This document shows, one piece after another, positions 38,323-48,062 of a stretch of 64,000 nucleotides of DNA. Under the pieces are notes generated by a model. That model did not search any database and was not told where the DNA came from. It saw nothing but the letters and a program-made list of their open reading frames with translations. Both the position numbers and the translations under genes were made by a program. Position 1 is the stretch's first letter, and the number at the start of each line of letters is the position of its first letter. Source of the stretch: Porphyromonadaceae bacterium H1 (lineage in GTDB: Bacteria > Bacteroidota > Bacteroidia > Bacteroidales > Paludibacteraceae); NCBI GenBank assembly GCA_001653155.1, contig BDEJ01000043.1:1-64000 (forward strand), given 5' to 3'.

Positions 38323-39456
38323 ATGAGGACGCAAAAACATAGTGTAAATCCGAGCGAGAGGCTTGCTTCGCTCGACATACTACGAGGTTTCGATCTGTTT
38401 ATGCTCGTATTTTTCCAGCCCGTATTTGTAGAGCTGGCTGCGCATTGGGCAGACATGCCTCTCTTCGATTTTCTGCTCCGGCAGTTCGAACACGAAGATT
38501 GGGTGGGTTTTCGAGCTTGGGACTTGGTCATGCCTCTCTTCCTCTTTATGGTGGGAGCAGCCATGCCTTTCTCTTTCGAAAAATTCAAGCAGGCTAGCGA
38601 CAAATCGGCTATTTACCGAAAAATCATCCGCCGCTTCATCATTCTGTTCGTGTTGGGCATGGTGGTGCAAGGCAATTTACTGAGCTTTGATCCCAAGCAG
38701 ATACGCCTCTACTCCAACACGCTTCAGGCAATTGCCACCGGCTATCTGATAGCGGCAATCTTTCAGTTGCATCTATCCAAACGAGGACAGTACATAGCCA
38801 CAGCCCTCCTTCTGACGGGATATTGGGCCTTGCTGAGCATCTTCGGCGATTTTACTCCCGAAGGGAACTTCGCCGAGCAGGTTGACCGGCTCCTACTCGG
38901 ACGCTTCCGCGACGGTGTGAGTTATAACCCCGACGGCAGCTGGCAATTCGATCCCAATTACCGCTACACCTGGATGCTCTCCGGAATGACCTTTGCCGTA
39001 ACGGTGATGCTGGGAGTTTTTGCCGGAAAAATCATGAAAAACGGTAGTGACAAACGAAAAAACAGCCTCCGTCTTTTCATTTGGGGAGTGGCGCTGATAG
39101 CCGCCGGATTGCTAATGGGATTACAAACTCCCATTATCAAGAAAATCTGGTCGAGCAGCATGACCCTCTATTCGGGTGGTTTGTGCTTCCTGCTGATGGC
39201 GCTTTTCTACTACGTGGTCGATTACAGGAAAAAATCCAAAGGCTTGGAGTGGCTCAAAATATACGGCATGAACTCCATTGTAGCCTATACTTTGGGTATG
39301 GTAGTCGATTTCAGAAGCATTGCCCATTCCCTCTTGTGGGGACTGGAGACATACGCACAAGACTACTATCCGGTATTGCTCAGCTTCGCCAATTTTCTGA
39401 TTCTTTTCTTTATTCTCCGGCTGATGTACCGGGCCAAAGTATTTGTGAAGATCTAA
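38323..39456 (+). CDS. Heparan-alpha-glucosaminide N-acetyltransferase-like membrane protein (DUF5009/NagX type)
   Basis: The 377-residue protein has about ten transmembrane segments. Near the N-terminus are the two family motifs SLDILRGFDLF and GFRAWDLVMPLFLFMVGAAM. Related proteins (HGSNAT in lysosomes; NagX in bacteria) pass acetyl groups from cytosolic acetyl-CoA across the membrane to amino sugars. It would act in the inner membrane, possibly acetylating glucosamine-type sugars released in the periplasm. It is the last gene of the PUL1 row, 75 bp after the GH109-like gene and just before a strong terminator. The link to the locus's substrate is inferred from position. Confidence 0.78.
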   Translation: MRTQKHSVNPSERLASLDILRGFDLFMLVFFQPVFVELAAHWADMPLFDFLLRQFEHEDWVGFRAWDLVMPLFLFMVGAAMPFSFEKFKQASDKSAIYRKIIRRFIILFVLGMVVQGNLLSFDPKQIRLYSNTLQAIATGYLIAAIFQLHLSKRGQYIATALLLTGYWALLSIFGDFTPEGNFAEQVDRLLLGRFRDGVSYNPDGSWQFDPNYRYTWMLSGMTFAVTVMLGVFAGKIMKNGSDKRKNSLRLFIWGVALIAAGLLMGLQTPIIKKIWSSSMTLYSGGLCFLLMALFYYVVDYRKKSKGLEWLKIYGMNSIVAYTLGMVVDFRSIAHSLLWGLETYAQDYYPVLLSFANFLILFFILRLMYRAKVFVKI

Positions 39457-39476
39457 AGGAAAAAAGGGTTTACAAA

Positions 39477-39523
39477 GGGGAGCTGTGTCGCCGGAAATGT
39501 TTCGGCACAGCTCCCTGCTTTTA
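39477..39523 (+). terminator. Terminator at the end of PUL1
   Basis: GGGAGCTGTG (39478-39487) pairs with CACAGCTCCC (39506-39515). An inner CCG-AAA/TTT-CGG stem lies between them, and CTTTT follows. It closes the row of co-directed genes before priA. Confidence 0.8.
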
Positions 39524-39572
39524 AGTCTTACGAAAATGAATGCCTTATTCAGCACTCCTGCAAATCTTTTCT

Positions 39573-39580
39573 TACCTTTG
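39573..39580 (+). promoter_or_regulatory. -7 promoter element TACCTTTG of priA
   Basis: TACCTTTG ends only 8 bases before the ATG at 39589. If this box is used, transcription would start at or next to the start codon, so the mRNA would be leaderless. The wording TTACCTTTGC is the same as before tRNA-Lys. Confidence 0.55.
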
Positions 39581-39588
39581 CGGGACAA

Positions 39589-42060
39589 ATGGCTGCCTGT
39601 AAATACATCGACGTTATTCTACCCATCCCTTTGGCACAAAGCTTTACCTACTCGGTTCCTGCCGAATGGAGCGATGCGCTACGGATAGGCATGCGGGTGG
39701 TAGTGCCTTTCGGATCGAAGAAAATGTACACCGGCATCGTTTGCCTCTGTCACACAAACAAGCCCAATCTAACCGAGATAAAAGAAGTCATCTGCTTGCT
39801 CGACAAAAGGCCTGTACTGCGCCACCCGCAACTCAAATTCTGGGAATGGATTGCGGCTTATTATCTATCCTCCGTAGGAGAAGTTTACCGAGCTGCCCTC
39901 CCTTCCGGCCTGAAGCTGGAAAGCGAAACGACAGTGCGTATCAACGAAGTCGTTGACACAGAAGACTCATGGAGTCCTAAAGAGCTGAAATTAATAGACT
40001 TACTTTTCGACGGACATTCCAAGACGATATCCGAGCTGAACAAAGCCCTCCATCAGCGCGATGTGATGCCTACATTGAAGATACTGCTCGAAAAAAACGT
40101 CATTGAGATAGAGGAAAAACTCTGTGAAAAATACCGTGCCAAAACAGAAAGCTTCTTACGCCTGACAAAAAAAGCCTCTGATGAGAAAGGTCTCGAGGAA
40201 ATATTTAAAGACTTAAAACGAGCTCCCAAGCAGGAAAAACTCTTAATGGAGTTTATCGAGCTTTCCAAATATTTTATCCCCGGGAAACAGCGTGAGGTGA
40301 GCCGGCGGGAAATACAGCAACGAATCCCCGGGACGAGCGCAGGAGCACTAAAATCACTCATAGACAAAGGGATACTGGAGAGCTTCTCGAAGGAAGTAGG
40401 GCGCTTGGAAGCTACTGAAATCAGCACACAAGAAGCCTTCCCCTTAAATGAGCACCAACAGGCGGCTTATCGTAAAATCCGGCAGCACTTTGCAAGCAAG
40501 CAGGTAGTATTGCTCCACGGTGTCACATCGAGCGGGAAAACCGAAGTTTACATCCACTTAGCGCAGCAAGTACTGAGTGAGGGCAAACAAGTGCTTTATC
40601 TGGTTCCGGAGATTGCACTCACGACCCAGCTGACAACCCGGCTCCAACGGGTTTTCGGAAGACGTTTGGCTGTATATCACTCCAAGTTCCCCGATGCCGA
40701 ACGCGTAGAAATCTGGAACAAGATGTTGCAAGATGAGGGATACGACATCATCATCGGAGTACGCTCTTCCATCTTTCTTCCTTTCCGGAAACTGGGACTG
40801 GTTATCGTAGACGAAGAGCACGAATCCAGCTACAAACAATTGGACCCAGCCCCCCGTTATCATGCTCGTAATGCGGCCATCGTCCTCGCTTCCATGCACG
40901 GAGCAAAGACCCTCCTCGGATCGGCTACTCCTGCTATCGAAAGCTACTACAACGCCCAAATGGGGAAATACGCCCTGGTAGAGCTCAAACAACGCCATCG
41001 GGAACAAGAACTCCCGGACATATACACCTTGGATGTAAAGGAGGCTTACCGAAAAAAGAGAATGGAGACACACTTCAGCGATGTATTGCTCGAGAAAACA
41101 GAGCAAGCCTTGAAGCATAACGAGCAGGTTCTCCTGTTTCAAAACCGAAGAGGCTATGCTCCTTACCTCGAATGCAAATGCTGCGCTTACGTTCCTCGAT
41201 GTACAAACTGCGATGTCAGCCTGACGGTACACAAGGGTATCAATACCTTAAGCTGCCACTATTGTGGCGCCAGCGAAACGATCCCCGACAGCTGTCCCAA
41301 CTGTAAAACCCCCGGCAGTTTATTGACACGCGGATTTGGGACGGAAAAAATCGAAGAGGAAATCAAGCTCCTCTTTCCCGAAGCACGGGTAGCTCGGATG
41401 GATCTCGACACGACGCGTTCGCGCAAATCCTACACAAACATCATCGGGGCATTTGAATCTCATAAAATAGACATCCTCATCGGAACACAGATGATATCGA
41501 AAGGTCTTGATTTCGATAAGGTCAATCTCGTAGGCATACTGAATGCCGACAACATACTCAACTTTCCGGATTTCAGATCGGCCGAACGCGCCTTTCAGAT
41601 GTTGACACAAGTCAGCGGACGTGCCGGCCGAAAAGACAAAAAAGGCGAGGTCGTCCTGCAGACATCACAACCGGAACACCCCGTCATACAACAAGTGCTT
41701 CGCAACGATTATGCAGCAATGTACGAACAACAATGCAAGGAAAGAGCTTGTTTTCATTACCCTCCCTTTTGTCGGCTGATACGTATCACCTTGCGGCATC
41801 GTGATGCCCATACCCTTGAACGTGCGGCCTCACAATTCGCCGTGGCGATGAGAAAGGTTTTCGGAACACGGGTTTTAGGCCCGAACTCCCCCATCATAGG
41901 ACGCATTCAGAATCTGTATTTAAAAGATTTACTGCTGAAAATCGAGCCTCAAGCTTCGCAGGAACGAGCCAAAGACTTAGTTCAACAGCTGATAAAGCAA
42001 TTCGACTCATTTCAGGAGTTCAGAGCCATAAAATTTATCGTTGACGTCGATCCCGTCTGA
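39589..42060 (+). CDS. priA: Primosomal protein N' (PriA helicase)
   Basis: The 823-residue protein starts with the PriA DNA-binding domain (YIDVILPIPLAQSFTYSVP). The superfamily 2 helicase core follows, with Walker A GVTSSGKTEVY, the DEEH box in IVDEEHESSYKQ and GSATPAIESYY. Within it is the PriA zinc-binding insertion (CKCCAYVPRCTNCD, CHYCG, CPNC). The C-terminal helicase lobe has QMISKGLDFDKVNLVG and QVSGRAGR. PriA restarts collapsed replication forks by loading the replicative helicase. All motifs are present and the length is normal for Bacteroidales. The start is fixed by the conserved N-terminus and lies very close to the -7 box. Confidence 0.97.
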   Translation: MAACKYIDVILPIPLAQSFTYSVPAEWSDALRIGMRVVVPFGSKKMYTGIVCLCHTNKPNLTEIKEVICLLDKRPVLRHPQLKFWEWIAAYYLSSVGEVYRAALPSGLKLESETTVRINEVVDTEDSWSPKELKLIDLLFDGHSKTISELNKALHQRDVMPTLKILLEKNVIEIEEKLCEKYRAKTESFLRLTKKASDEKGLEEIFKDLKRAPKQEKLLMEFIELSKYFIPGKQREVSRREIQQRIPGTSAGALKSLIDKGILESFSKEVGRLEATEISTQEAFPLNEHQQAAYRKIRQHFASKQVVLLHGVTSSGKTEVYIHLAQQVLSEGKQVLYLVPEIALTTQLTTRLQRVFGRRLAVYHSKFPDAERVEIWNKMLQDEGYDIIIGVRSSIFLPFRKLGLVIVDEEHESSYKQLDPAPRYHARNAAIVLASMHGAKTLLGSATPAIESYYNAQMGKYALVELKQRHREQELPDIYTLDVKEAYRKKRMETHFSDVLLEKTEQALKHNEQVLLFQNRRGYAPYLECKCCAYVPRCTNCDVSLTVHKGINTLSCHYCGASETIPDSCPNCKTPGSLLTRGFGTEKIEEEIKLLFPEARVARMDLDTTRSRKSYTNIIGAFESHKIDILIGTQMISKGLDFDKVNLVGILNADNILNFPDFRSAERAFQMLTQVSGRAGRKDKKGEVVLQTSQPEHPVIQQVLRNDYAAMYEQQCKERACFHYPPFCRLIRITLRHRDAHTLERAASQFAVAMRKVFGTRVLGPNSPIIGRIQNLYLKDLLLKIEPQASQERAKDLVQQLIKQFDSFQEFRAIKFIVDVDPV

Positions 42061-42192
42061 GATCCAGAACTTGCATCGAAAGCAAGATAAACAGCTAATT
42101 AATTTTTCCGCAGCAACTGCAAACTCTCATACAAATTCAACCGCTTGCAAGAATGCCAACAAGAGAATACTTTCCGAAACAAAAAAAATTAG

Positions 42193-42200
42193 TACATTTG
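42193..42200 (+). promoter_or_regulatory. -7 promoter element TACATTTG of dnaN
   Basis: TACATTTG fits TAnnTTTG and lies 38 bases before the ATG at 42239. A TTTC about 18 bases upstream could be a weak -33 box. Confidence 0.5.
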
Positions 42201-42238
42201 TTGTTCGAAATATAAAAAGCACAAAAACACATTACAAT

Positions 42239-43375
42239 ATGAAATTCATTGTCTCAAGTACCGAGTTACTCGGCCATCTACAGGCTATCAGTCGTGTAAT
42301 CAACAATAAAAACACCTTGTCGATATTAGACAATTTTTTGTTCGATCTCCAAGGGAACACCCTCTTCATGACGGCTTCCGACATCGAAACGACCCTGATT
42401 ACCTCCATGCAGGTAGACAGTGCCGAAGGCGAAGGAAAAGTAGCCATAGCCTCCCGCTTGTTACTGGACACCTTACGTGAGTTTCCGGAGCAACCACTTT
42501 CTTTCGATATAAATAATTCGAACTTGGCTATGGTCATCACCTCCGCCAACGGCTCATACAACTTTATCGGACAAAACGGAGACGAATACCCTCGCCTACC
42601 CGAGATGCAAGAAGACGCACAAAGCCTCAGCTTGTCGGTGCCGCAACTCTCCTCAGGAATATCAAAAACACTATTCTGCACCGCTGACGACGAGTTGCGT
42701 CCCGTTATGAACGGCGTGTATTTCGACATCAAGGACAAAGAGGTAACCCTTGTAGCTACCGATGCCCATAAATTAGCCCGTTTTACCGTTCCCTACCTGA
42801 ACTCGTCGGTTACAGACGAACAGCAGGCAGCCTTCATTCTGCCTAAAAAACCCGCAGCAATGCTCAAAAACATCCTCCCTAAAGAGTCGGGAGAGGTTAA
42901 CATTACATTCGACAACAAGAACGCCCGCTTCAGCTTATCGAAATACACCATGGTATGCCGGCAAGTAGAAGGACGCTTCCCGAACTACGCCGGAGTTATC
43001 CCTCAGTCGAACCTGCACCGGATCATACTCGACCGATTGAGTTTTGTAAATGCTCTGAAACGGGTTTCGGTCTTCTCCAATCAAGCAAGTAATCTTGTAA
43101 AGCTCGATTTCTCGGTCAACCAGCTCAGAATCTCCGCACAAGACATCGACTTTTCCATATCGGCGGAAGAGACGATTAATTGCCAGTTTGGGGGAGAAGC
43201 TCTGAAGATTGGCTTCAAATCATCTTTCCTCATCGAGATACTGAACAACATTTCTTCTTCGGACATCGTGCTGGAGCTTTCCGACGCCTCGAGGGCGGGA
43301 TTAATTCTTCCTTTCGAAAAAGAGAAGGATGAAGACGTACTGATGCTGCTCATGCCGATGCTCATCAACGATTAA
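42239..43375 (+). CDS. dnaN: DNA polymerase III beta subunit (sliding clamp)
   Basis: The start at 42239 gives MKFIVSSTELLGHLQAIS, the typical beta-clamp opening. The frame is open further back, but that part has no homology-like features and overlaps priA. The 378-residue product shows the three repeated clamp domains, with the markers LFMTASDIETTL, RPVMNGVYFDI and ATDAHKLARF in the second. The end LLMPMLIND resembles the usual C-terminus (VMPMRL-like). The clamp encircles DNA and tethers polymerase III. Here it follows priA rather than dnaA/recF, as is common in Bacteroidales. A perfect hairpin terminator follows. Confidence 0.97.
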   Translation: MKFIVSSTELLGHLQAISRVINNKNTLSILDNFLFDLQGNTLFMTASDIETTLITSMQVDSAEGEGKVAIASRLLLDTLREFPEQPLSFDINNSNLAMVITSANGSYNFIGQNGDEYPRLPEMQEDAQSLSLSVPQLSSGISKTLFCTADDELRPVMNGVYFDIKDKEVTLVATDAHKLARFTVPYLNSSVTDEQQAAFILPKKPAAMLKNILPKESGEVNITFDNKNARFSLSKYTMVCRQVEGRFPNYAGVIPQSNLHRIILDRLSFVNALKRVSVFSNQASNLVKLDFSVNQLRISAQDIDFSISAEETINCQFGGEALKIGFKSSFLIEILNNISSSDIVLELSDASRAGLILPFEKEKDEDVLMLLMPMLIND

Positions 43376-43400
43376 GTAAAATCATAAAACAAATTATTTT

Positions 43401-43437
43401 GCGTAAAACCTTCTGCGGAAGGTTTTACGCCATTTTT
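43401..43437 (+). terminator. Rho-independent terminator after dnaN
   Basis: GCGTAAAACCTTC (43401-43413) pairs perfectly with GAAGGTTTTACGC (43418-43430) around a TGCG loop. CATTTTTT follows. This is a textbook terminator. Confidence 0.9.
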
Positions 43438-43451
43438 TATACCCTATCACA

Positions 43452-44219
43452 ATGAAGTTGCAGCTGAAAAATCCAATTGTCTTTTTCGATCTTGAGACCA
43501 CAGGAACAGACATCATCAACGACCGTATCGTTGAAATCGCCTACCACAAAGTATACCCCAACGGACGCGAGGAGACGAAAACAATTCGCATCAACCCCGG
43601 CATCCCCATCCCTCCGGGAGCAACAGCCATACACGGAATTTCGGATGCCGACGTAGCGGAATGCCCTACCTTCAAGGAGCTTGCCAAAGAAATAGCCCGA
43701 GACATCGAAGGTTGCGATTTAGGCGGCTACAACTCCAATCGCTTCGATGTGCCTCTCTTGGCCGAAGAACTTTTGCGCGCAGGGGTTGACATCGATTTGA
43801 TGAAACGGAAAATGGTAGATGTACAAGTGATTTTTCACAAAATGGAGCAACGAACCTTGTCGGCAGCTTACAAATTCTACTGCAATAAAGAACTCACCGA
43901 CGCTCACAGTGCCGAAGCCGATACCATTGCAACCTACGAAGTACTGCAAGCACAGCTCGACCGCTATCCGGAACTGAAAAACGACATTGAATTTCTTGCA
44001 CAGTTTACCGCTTATACGAATAATGCCGACTTTGCAGGCCGCATCATTTTTGACGAAAAAGGCGAAGAAGTATTTAACTTCGGGAAATACAAAGGACGAA
44101 AAGTATCGGAGGTGCTAAGCAGCGATACCGGCTACTACGGTTGGATGATGAATAGCGATTTTTCCTTACACACAAAAAAAGTACTTACCGCCATTAAATT
44201 ACGTAATTTTAATAAGTAA
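43452..44219 (+). CDS. DnaQ-like DEDDh 3'-5' exonuclease
   Basis: The 255-residue protein has an exonuclease fold: Exo I is FFDLETTG (Asp and Glu metal ligands), Exo II is GGYNSNRFDVPLL, and Exo III is HSAEADTIATYEVL (His and Asp). A C-terminal tail of about 50 residues (FNFGKYKGRKVSEVL) is a small domain often fused to such exonucleases in Bacteroidales. It could be a proofreading (epsilon-like) subunit or a stand-alone exonuclease of the RNase T group; sequence alone does not decide. It starts 76 bp after dnaN, behind the terminator, with the near-consensus sequence TTATTTTG upstream. Confidence 0.88.
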   Translation: MKLQLKNPIVFFDLETTGTDIINDRIVEIAYHKVYPNGREETKTIRINPGIPIPPGATAIHGISDADVAECPTFKELAKEIARDIEGCDLGGYNSNRFDVPLLAEELLRAGVDIDLMKRKMVDVQVIFHKMEQRTLSAAYKFYCNKELTDAHSAEADTIATYEVLQAQLDRYPELKNDIEFLAQFTAYTNNADFAGRIIFDEKGEEVFNFGKYKGRKVSEVLSSDTGYYGWMMNSDFSLHTKKVLTAIKLRNFNK

Positions 44220-44316
44220 CCCGGATAAACAGACCCAATGAAAAAAATTAGGGCCTTAAAATGGCACGAAGATTGTTCCTATAGAGGGGCTATCGACTAA
44301 AACCCTACTTTAAAAA

Positions 44317-44658
44317 ATGAAAAAAATACTTTGTTTGTTTGCTTTAGTTCTGTTTTCCTGTGGCATTGTATACGGGCAAATGCTAAATGCATCACCGAAC
44401 CGAAGCCCGGAATACGAGGCCAGCAGACAGACAGGAAAAATGCAGGCAGCACTGCGACTCAGTAAGGATCAAATTCAGAAAGTTTACGACATTAATCTTT
44501 TCTACGAACGCGAAAGGCAACTTAAAGGGAACAAAGATGCAGCATCCAGAGCCAAGAAAAAAGACGCTTCCCTGAAGAAAGTTTTGTCGCCCGAGCAATA
44601 CAGGAAATTGCAACAAATGCGAAAATCCGAACCCAAGCAACGCGATACAAGTTTTTAG
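44317..44658 (+). CDS. Small exported protein, possibly Spy/CpxP-like
   Basis: The 113-residue product has a signal peptide (1-20, ending VYGQ) and a highly charged helical mature part. The mature part has LRLSKDQIQKVYDINLFY and KKVLSPEQYRKLQQMRK. The pattern of LSxDQxxK and LSPEQYxK, separated by a basic linker, resembles the periplasmic Spy/CpxP and similar Bacteroidales small stress proteins, which act as chaperones or sensors. There is no clear LTxxQ pair, so the assignment is tentative. It converges with metG, sharing a bidirectional hairpin downstream. Confidence 0.65.
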   Translation: MKKILCLFALVLFSCGIVYGQMLNASPNRSPEYEASRQTGKMQAALRLSKDQIQKVYDINLFYERERQLKGNKDAASRAKKKDASLKKVLSPEQYRKLQQMRKSEPKQRDTSF

Positions 44659-44681
44659 TTTCCTGCTTAGGAAGCAATAAC

Positions 44682-44726
44682 ACAGACAGAGCATTTACTT
44701 TTCGTAAATGCTCTGTCTGTATTTTA
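44682..44726. terminator. Bidirectional terminator between the small exported protein and metG
   Basis: ACAGACAGAGCATTTAC (44682-44698) pairs with GTAAATGCTCTGTCTGT (44704-44720) around a TTTTC loop. ATTTTAT follows on the plus strand. It lies between convergent genes and can serve both. Confidence 0.88.
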
Positions 44727-44749
44727 TAGAATATCCTCAAAATCAGCGA

Positions 44750-46807
44750 TCAAACGATTGCGGCTCCATTGCTCAGTTCTTTTTTCGGCTGGATAAGAGT
44801 CAGACTACCATCGGGGTTCTCAGCCGACAGGATCATACCCTCACTGTCGATACCGCGCAATTTACGAGGAGGAAAGTTGGCCACAAAACAAACCTGTGTG
44901 CCGATCAGCTCTTCGGGTTTCGGGTAATAAGCTGCAATGCCCGATAAAATCGTACGTCCACCCATCCCGTCGTCAATACGGAACTCAAGCAGTTTATCGG
45001 CTTTAGGCACTTTCCGGCAGTCCAGCACGGTCCCTACCCGAATATCCAGCCGCGTAAAATCTTCGAAAGAGACATCGGCTTTCTGAGGCTGCGGACGATA
45101 TTCGGAGCTTTCGTTGGCATGCTTTGTTTCTTGCAGTTTCTTCACCTGTGCCTCAATTCGGTTGTCTTCTATCTTTTCGAAAAGCAACTCGGGAGCAGCA
45201 AGACGATGACCTTCCGGCAACAAATCAGTTCGACCCAAATCCCTCCAAACCAGAGCGTTTAGGTGAAGCATCCTGCGTAATTTTTCGGAGGAGAAAGGCA
45301 GGAAAGGTTCAAATACGATGGCCAAATTAGCTGCAAGCTGTAAGCTGACATTCAAAATGCTGCCTGTTCGTTTTAAGTCGTTTTTTACAACTTTCCAAGG
45401 CTCGGTATCAGCCAGATATTTATTACCGATACGGGCCAGATTCATGGCCTCTTTCTGAGCATCGCGGAAGTGAAAGCTATCGAGCAGAGTCTCCACTTTT
45501 TCCTTTATGCTGGCACAATCGGCCAGAACCTGCCGGTCGTAATCATCAAGAGCTCCCAAGGCAGGAACACATCCATCAAAGTACTTTTGTGTAAGCACCA
45601 AGGCTCGGTTCACAAAATTACCGTAGATAGCAACAAGCTCGTTGTTATTACGAGCCTGAAAGTCTTTCCAGGTAAAGTCGTTATCTTTGGTTTCCGGCGC
45701 ATTGGCAGTAAGCACATAGCGTAAAACATCCTGTTGACCCGGAAAGTCCTCCAGATACTCGTGGAGCCATACCGCCCAGTTGCGTGAAGTGGATATTTTA
45801 TCGCCTTCGAGATTGAGAAACTCGTTGGCAGGAACATTCTCGGGAAGTATGTAAGTCCCTTCGGCTCGAAGCATCGAGGGGAAAACGATGCAGTGAAATA
45901 CAATGTTGTCCTTTCCGATGAAATGCAAGAGACGGGTTTCCGGATCCTTCCACCAACGCTCCCAGTTCCCGTATTTTTCGGGCTGCGCGGCACACATCTC
46001 CTGTGTATTGGAGATATATCCGATGGGAGCGTCAAACCAGACATAAAGAACCTTGCCCTCAACTCCGGCTACCGGAACGGGGATACCCCAATCGAGGTCG
46101 CGGCTTACGGCACGAGGCTGTAAGCCCATGTCAAGCCAGCTTTTACATTGTCCGTAAACGTTAGGCTTCCATTCTTTATGTCCTTGCAGTATCCAGTCGG
46201 AAAGAAAATCCTGATATTGGTCAAGAGGGAGGTACCAGTGTTTGGTCTCGCGCATCACGGGCACACTTCCGCTGATGGCCGATTTGGGATTTAAAAGCTC
46301 TGTAGGGCTGAGAGACGTGCCGCATTGTTCACACTGATCACCATACGCAGCTTCGTTCTTGCAATGGGGACAGGTGCCGGTAATATAGCGATCGGCGAGG
46401 AATTGCCCTGCTTCCGCATCGTAATACTGCTCGGATGTTTTCTCCACAAATTTGCCCTTCTCGTACAGAGAACGGAAAAACTCGGAAGCCACTTGCTTGT
46501 GGGTATCGGAAGTCGTACGCGAATATACATCGAAGGAGATGCCGAAATCTTCAAAGGATTTCTTAATGATACTGTGGTAACGATCCACGATATCCTGCGG
46601 TCTAAGGCCCTCTTTGCGGGCTTTGATCGTAATGGGGACGCCGTGTTCGTCGGAACCGCCGATGTAAACAACCTCTTCGCCGCGAAGACGCAGGTAACGG
46701 GCATAAATATCCGCCGGAATGTAAACCCCGGCAAGGTGTCCGATGTGTACCGGCCCGTTAGCATAAGGCAAAGCAGAGGTGATGGTAGTGCGTTTGAATG
46801 TTTTCAT
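44750..46807 (-). CDS. metG: Methionyl-tRNA synthetase
   Basis: The start at 46807 yields [20 protein letters not shown], the normal MetRS opening; the open frame extends 66 codons further back but overlaps the next gene's 3' end. The 685-residue protein has the HIGH motif (HIGH), a zinc knuckle (CPHC and CEQCG), and a KMSKS-type loop as DKISTSRN. An anticodon-binding helical domain follows, and the C-terminal tRNA-binding (EMAP II-like) domain from about 580 ([24 protein letters not shown]). It charges initiator and elongator tRNA-Met. A TATCTTTG -7 element lies 52 bases upstream of the ATG. Confidence 0.97.
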   Translation of the reverse strand: MKTFKRTTITSALPYANGPVHIGHLAGVYIPADIYARYLRLRGEEVVYIGGSDEHGVPITIKARKEGLRPQDIVDRYHSIIKKSFEDFGISFDVYSRTTSDTHKQVASEFFRSLYEKGKFVEKTSEQYYDAEAGQFLADRYITGTCPHCKNEAAYGDQCEQCGTSLSPTELLNPKSAISGSVPVMRETKHWYLPLDQYQDFLSDWILQGHKEWKPNVYGQCKSWLDMGLQPRAVSRDLDWGIPVPVAGVEGKVLYVWFDAPIGYISNTQEMCAAQPEKYGNWERWWKDPETRLLHFIGKDNIVFHCIVFPSMLRAEGTYILPENVPANEFLNLEGDKISTSRNWAVWLHEYLEDFPGQQDVLRYVLTANAPETKDNDFTWKDFQARNNNELVAIYGNFVNRALVLTQKYFDGCVPALGALDDYDRQVLADCASIKEKVETLLDSFHFRDAQKEAMNLARIGNKYLADTEPWKVVKNDLKRTGSILNVSLQLAANLAIVFEPFLPFSSEKLRRMLHLNALVWRDLGRTDLLPEGHRLAAPELLFEKIEDNRIEAQVKKLQETKHANESSEYRPQPQKADVSFEDFTRLDIRVGTVLDCRKVPKADKLLEFRIDDGMGGRTILSGIAAYYPKPEELIGTQVCFVANFPPRKLRGIDSEGMILSAENPDGSLTLIQPKKELSNGAAIV

Positions 46808-46859
46808 ATATCCTGTATATCTTGGCTGCTCACGATGAGCAAAGTCTGTTTTGCAGCTG

Positions 46860-46867
46860 CAAAGATA
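46860..46867 (-). promoter_or_regulatory. -7 promoter element TATCTTTG of metG
   Basis: On the minus strand the bases read TATCTTTG, matching TAnnTTTG. It is 52 bases before the metG ATG and inside the 137-bp gap after the glycosyltransferase gene. Confidence 0.5.
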
Positions 46868-46944
46868 CGTACAAAATACGATACATGCAGCCCATCGAAG
46901 CGATAAAAGTCCGGAGCCCTTCCTCTGTAGGAAACGACACCGGG

Positions 46945-48033
46945 TCAGTGAGCCTGAGGCAGTCCGAGTGCACTGAGGAAGCGGCTTTCGGCCTCCCCTA
47001 CCCAAGAACGAAAAGTCTCAGTAACCGGAGTTTGCTTATCGGCTTGGCTGAGGAGGCGGCTCAAATCGAAGCTCCGGCTTACAAGGCATGCGGCATAAGC
47101 TTGTGCATCGGCGGCATTTACTTCCTGTTCGATGTGTGCGGGAATGAGCATCAGAGGCTTACCGAGATAAAGCGCCTCGCAAACCGATTCGAAACCAGCC
47201 GTGCTGACATAAGCCCGGCAGGCCGCCATATTATGGAGAAAAGCCTCATCGTCGATGCCGTAAAGGGTTAAGGTATCATCCACCTTCCAAACCTTCGGTA
47301 CGCCTTTCTTATCCCAGAAAAAACGGAGCGGCACTTCGGGATGTACTTCGTGCCAGGCCCTGACCTCCTCCTCGTAGCCGGGATTGAGCATGTAGCCCAA
47401 GAGATAATCTCCTTGGGAGCTTTCCAGTGCGAGCACTTCGGAGCGCAAGAGAGGGGGCACCACAACAAGACCCTTCCGCTCTACGGAGGGCAAGGGATAG
47501 AAAGAGAGCACCAACGTGCGGGTAGCGCCACGCATAGTAACACGGGTAGCAAATCGCAGACCCCAAAAGGCGGGCCGGAAGCCTTTAGCGTGGGGAAAAT
47601 CGGGATGCTCGGTGATGAACTGATGCGCAATGCAATAAACCGGAATGGAACTGCCGGTATAGCTCCGGTAAAAACCCATCAGTATCTCGTAGAAGCAGAT
47701 GATGGCATCGGCTCCGGATTGCTGCGCCCGTTCGTGGATGAAGCGAAGGCTCTTCCGGTAACGTCGCAAAGCCTTGGGATTGAGATTGTGAATAGCTGTT
47801 CGCCAGACATCCACCCCACGCCCACGGCGGTCGAAGACAAAGGAAAAAGTCTCGAAAACACTTACAGTTGTCCCTATCTTATCGCGGAAAAAGGCCGGTA
47901 CCTCCCGGCTGATGCTGTGTCCGAGGAGGACTTCGACAAGCTCGTGTCCGTTACGCCGGAGCATAGCCGCCAAAGCGAGAGCCTGCGTCATATGCCCTCG
48001 CCCATCACCTTGTACTACAAAAAGATACTTCAT
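46945..48033 (-). CDS. MurG-like glycosyltransferase (GT-B fold)
   Basis: The 362-residue protein starts [31 protein letters not shown], with the glycine-rich GxGRGHxxxA loop of MurG/monogalactosyl-diacylglycerol synthase-like GT-B enzymes. The C-terminal half has [31 protein letters not shown], the usual donor-binding motif of this group. It would transfer a sugar from a nucleotide donor to a lipid or glycan acceptor at the inner face of the membrane. The donor and acceptor cannot be predicted. It lies 29 bp after the stop of the T9SS-sorted amylase gene and could be cotranscribed with it. It is not the peptidoglycan MurG itself, judging by its divergent sequence. Confidence 0.85.
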   Translation of the reverse strand: MKYLFVVQGDGRGHMTQALALAAMLRRNGHELVEVLLGHSISREVPAFFRDKIGTTVSVFETFSFVFDRRGRGVDVWRTAIHNLNPKALRRYRKSLRFIHERAQQSGADAIICFYEILMGFYRSYTGSSIPVYCIAHQFITEHPDFPHAKGFRPAFWGLRFATRVTMRGATRTLVLSFYPLPSVERKGLVVVPPLLRSEVLALESSQGDYLLGYMLNPGYEEEVRAWHEVHPEVPLRFFWDKKGVPKVWKVDDTLTLYGIDDEAFLHNMAACRAYVSTAGFESVCEALYLGKPLMLIPAHIEQEVNAADAQAYAACLVSRSFDLSRLLSQADKQTPVTETFRSWVGEAESRFLSALGLPQAH

Positions 48034-48062
48034 TGTTATTCGTTTTTGGAAATTCCCGGTTC

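Noticed and set aside
42041-42238. N-terminal extension of dnaN
   Set aside because: Overlaps the end of priA and has no clamp-like sequence; ATG at 42239 gives the conserved N-terminus and follows a -7 box.
46808-47005. N-terminal extension of metG
   Set aside because: Low-complexity, cysteine-rich and overlapping the glycosyltransferase gene; the conserved MetRS start is at 46807.
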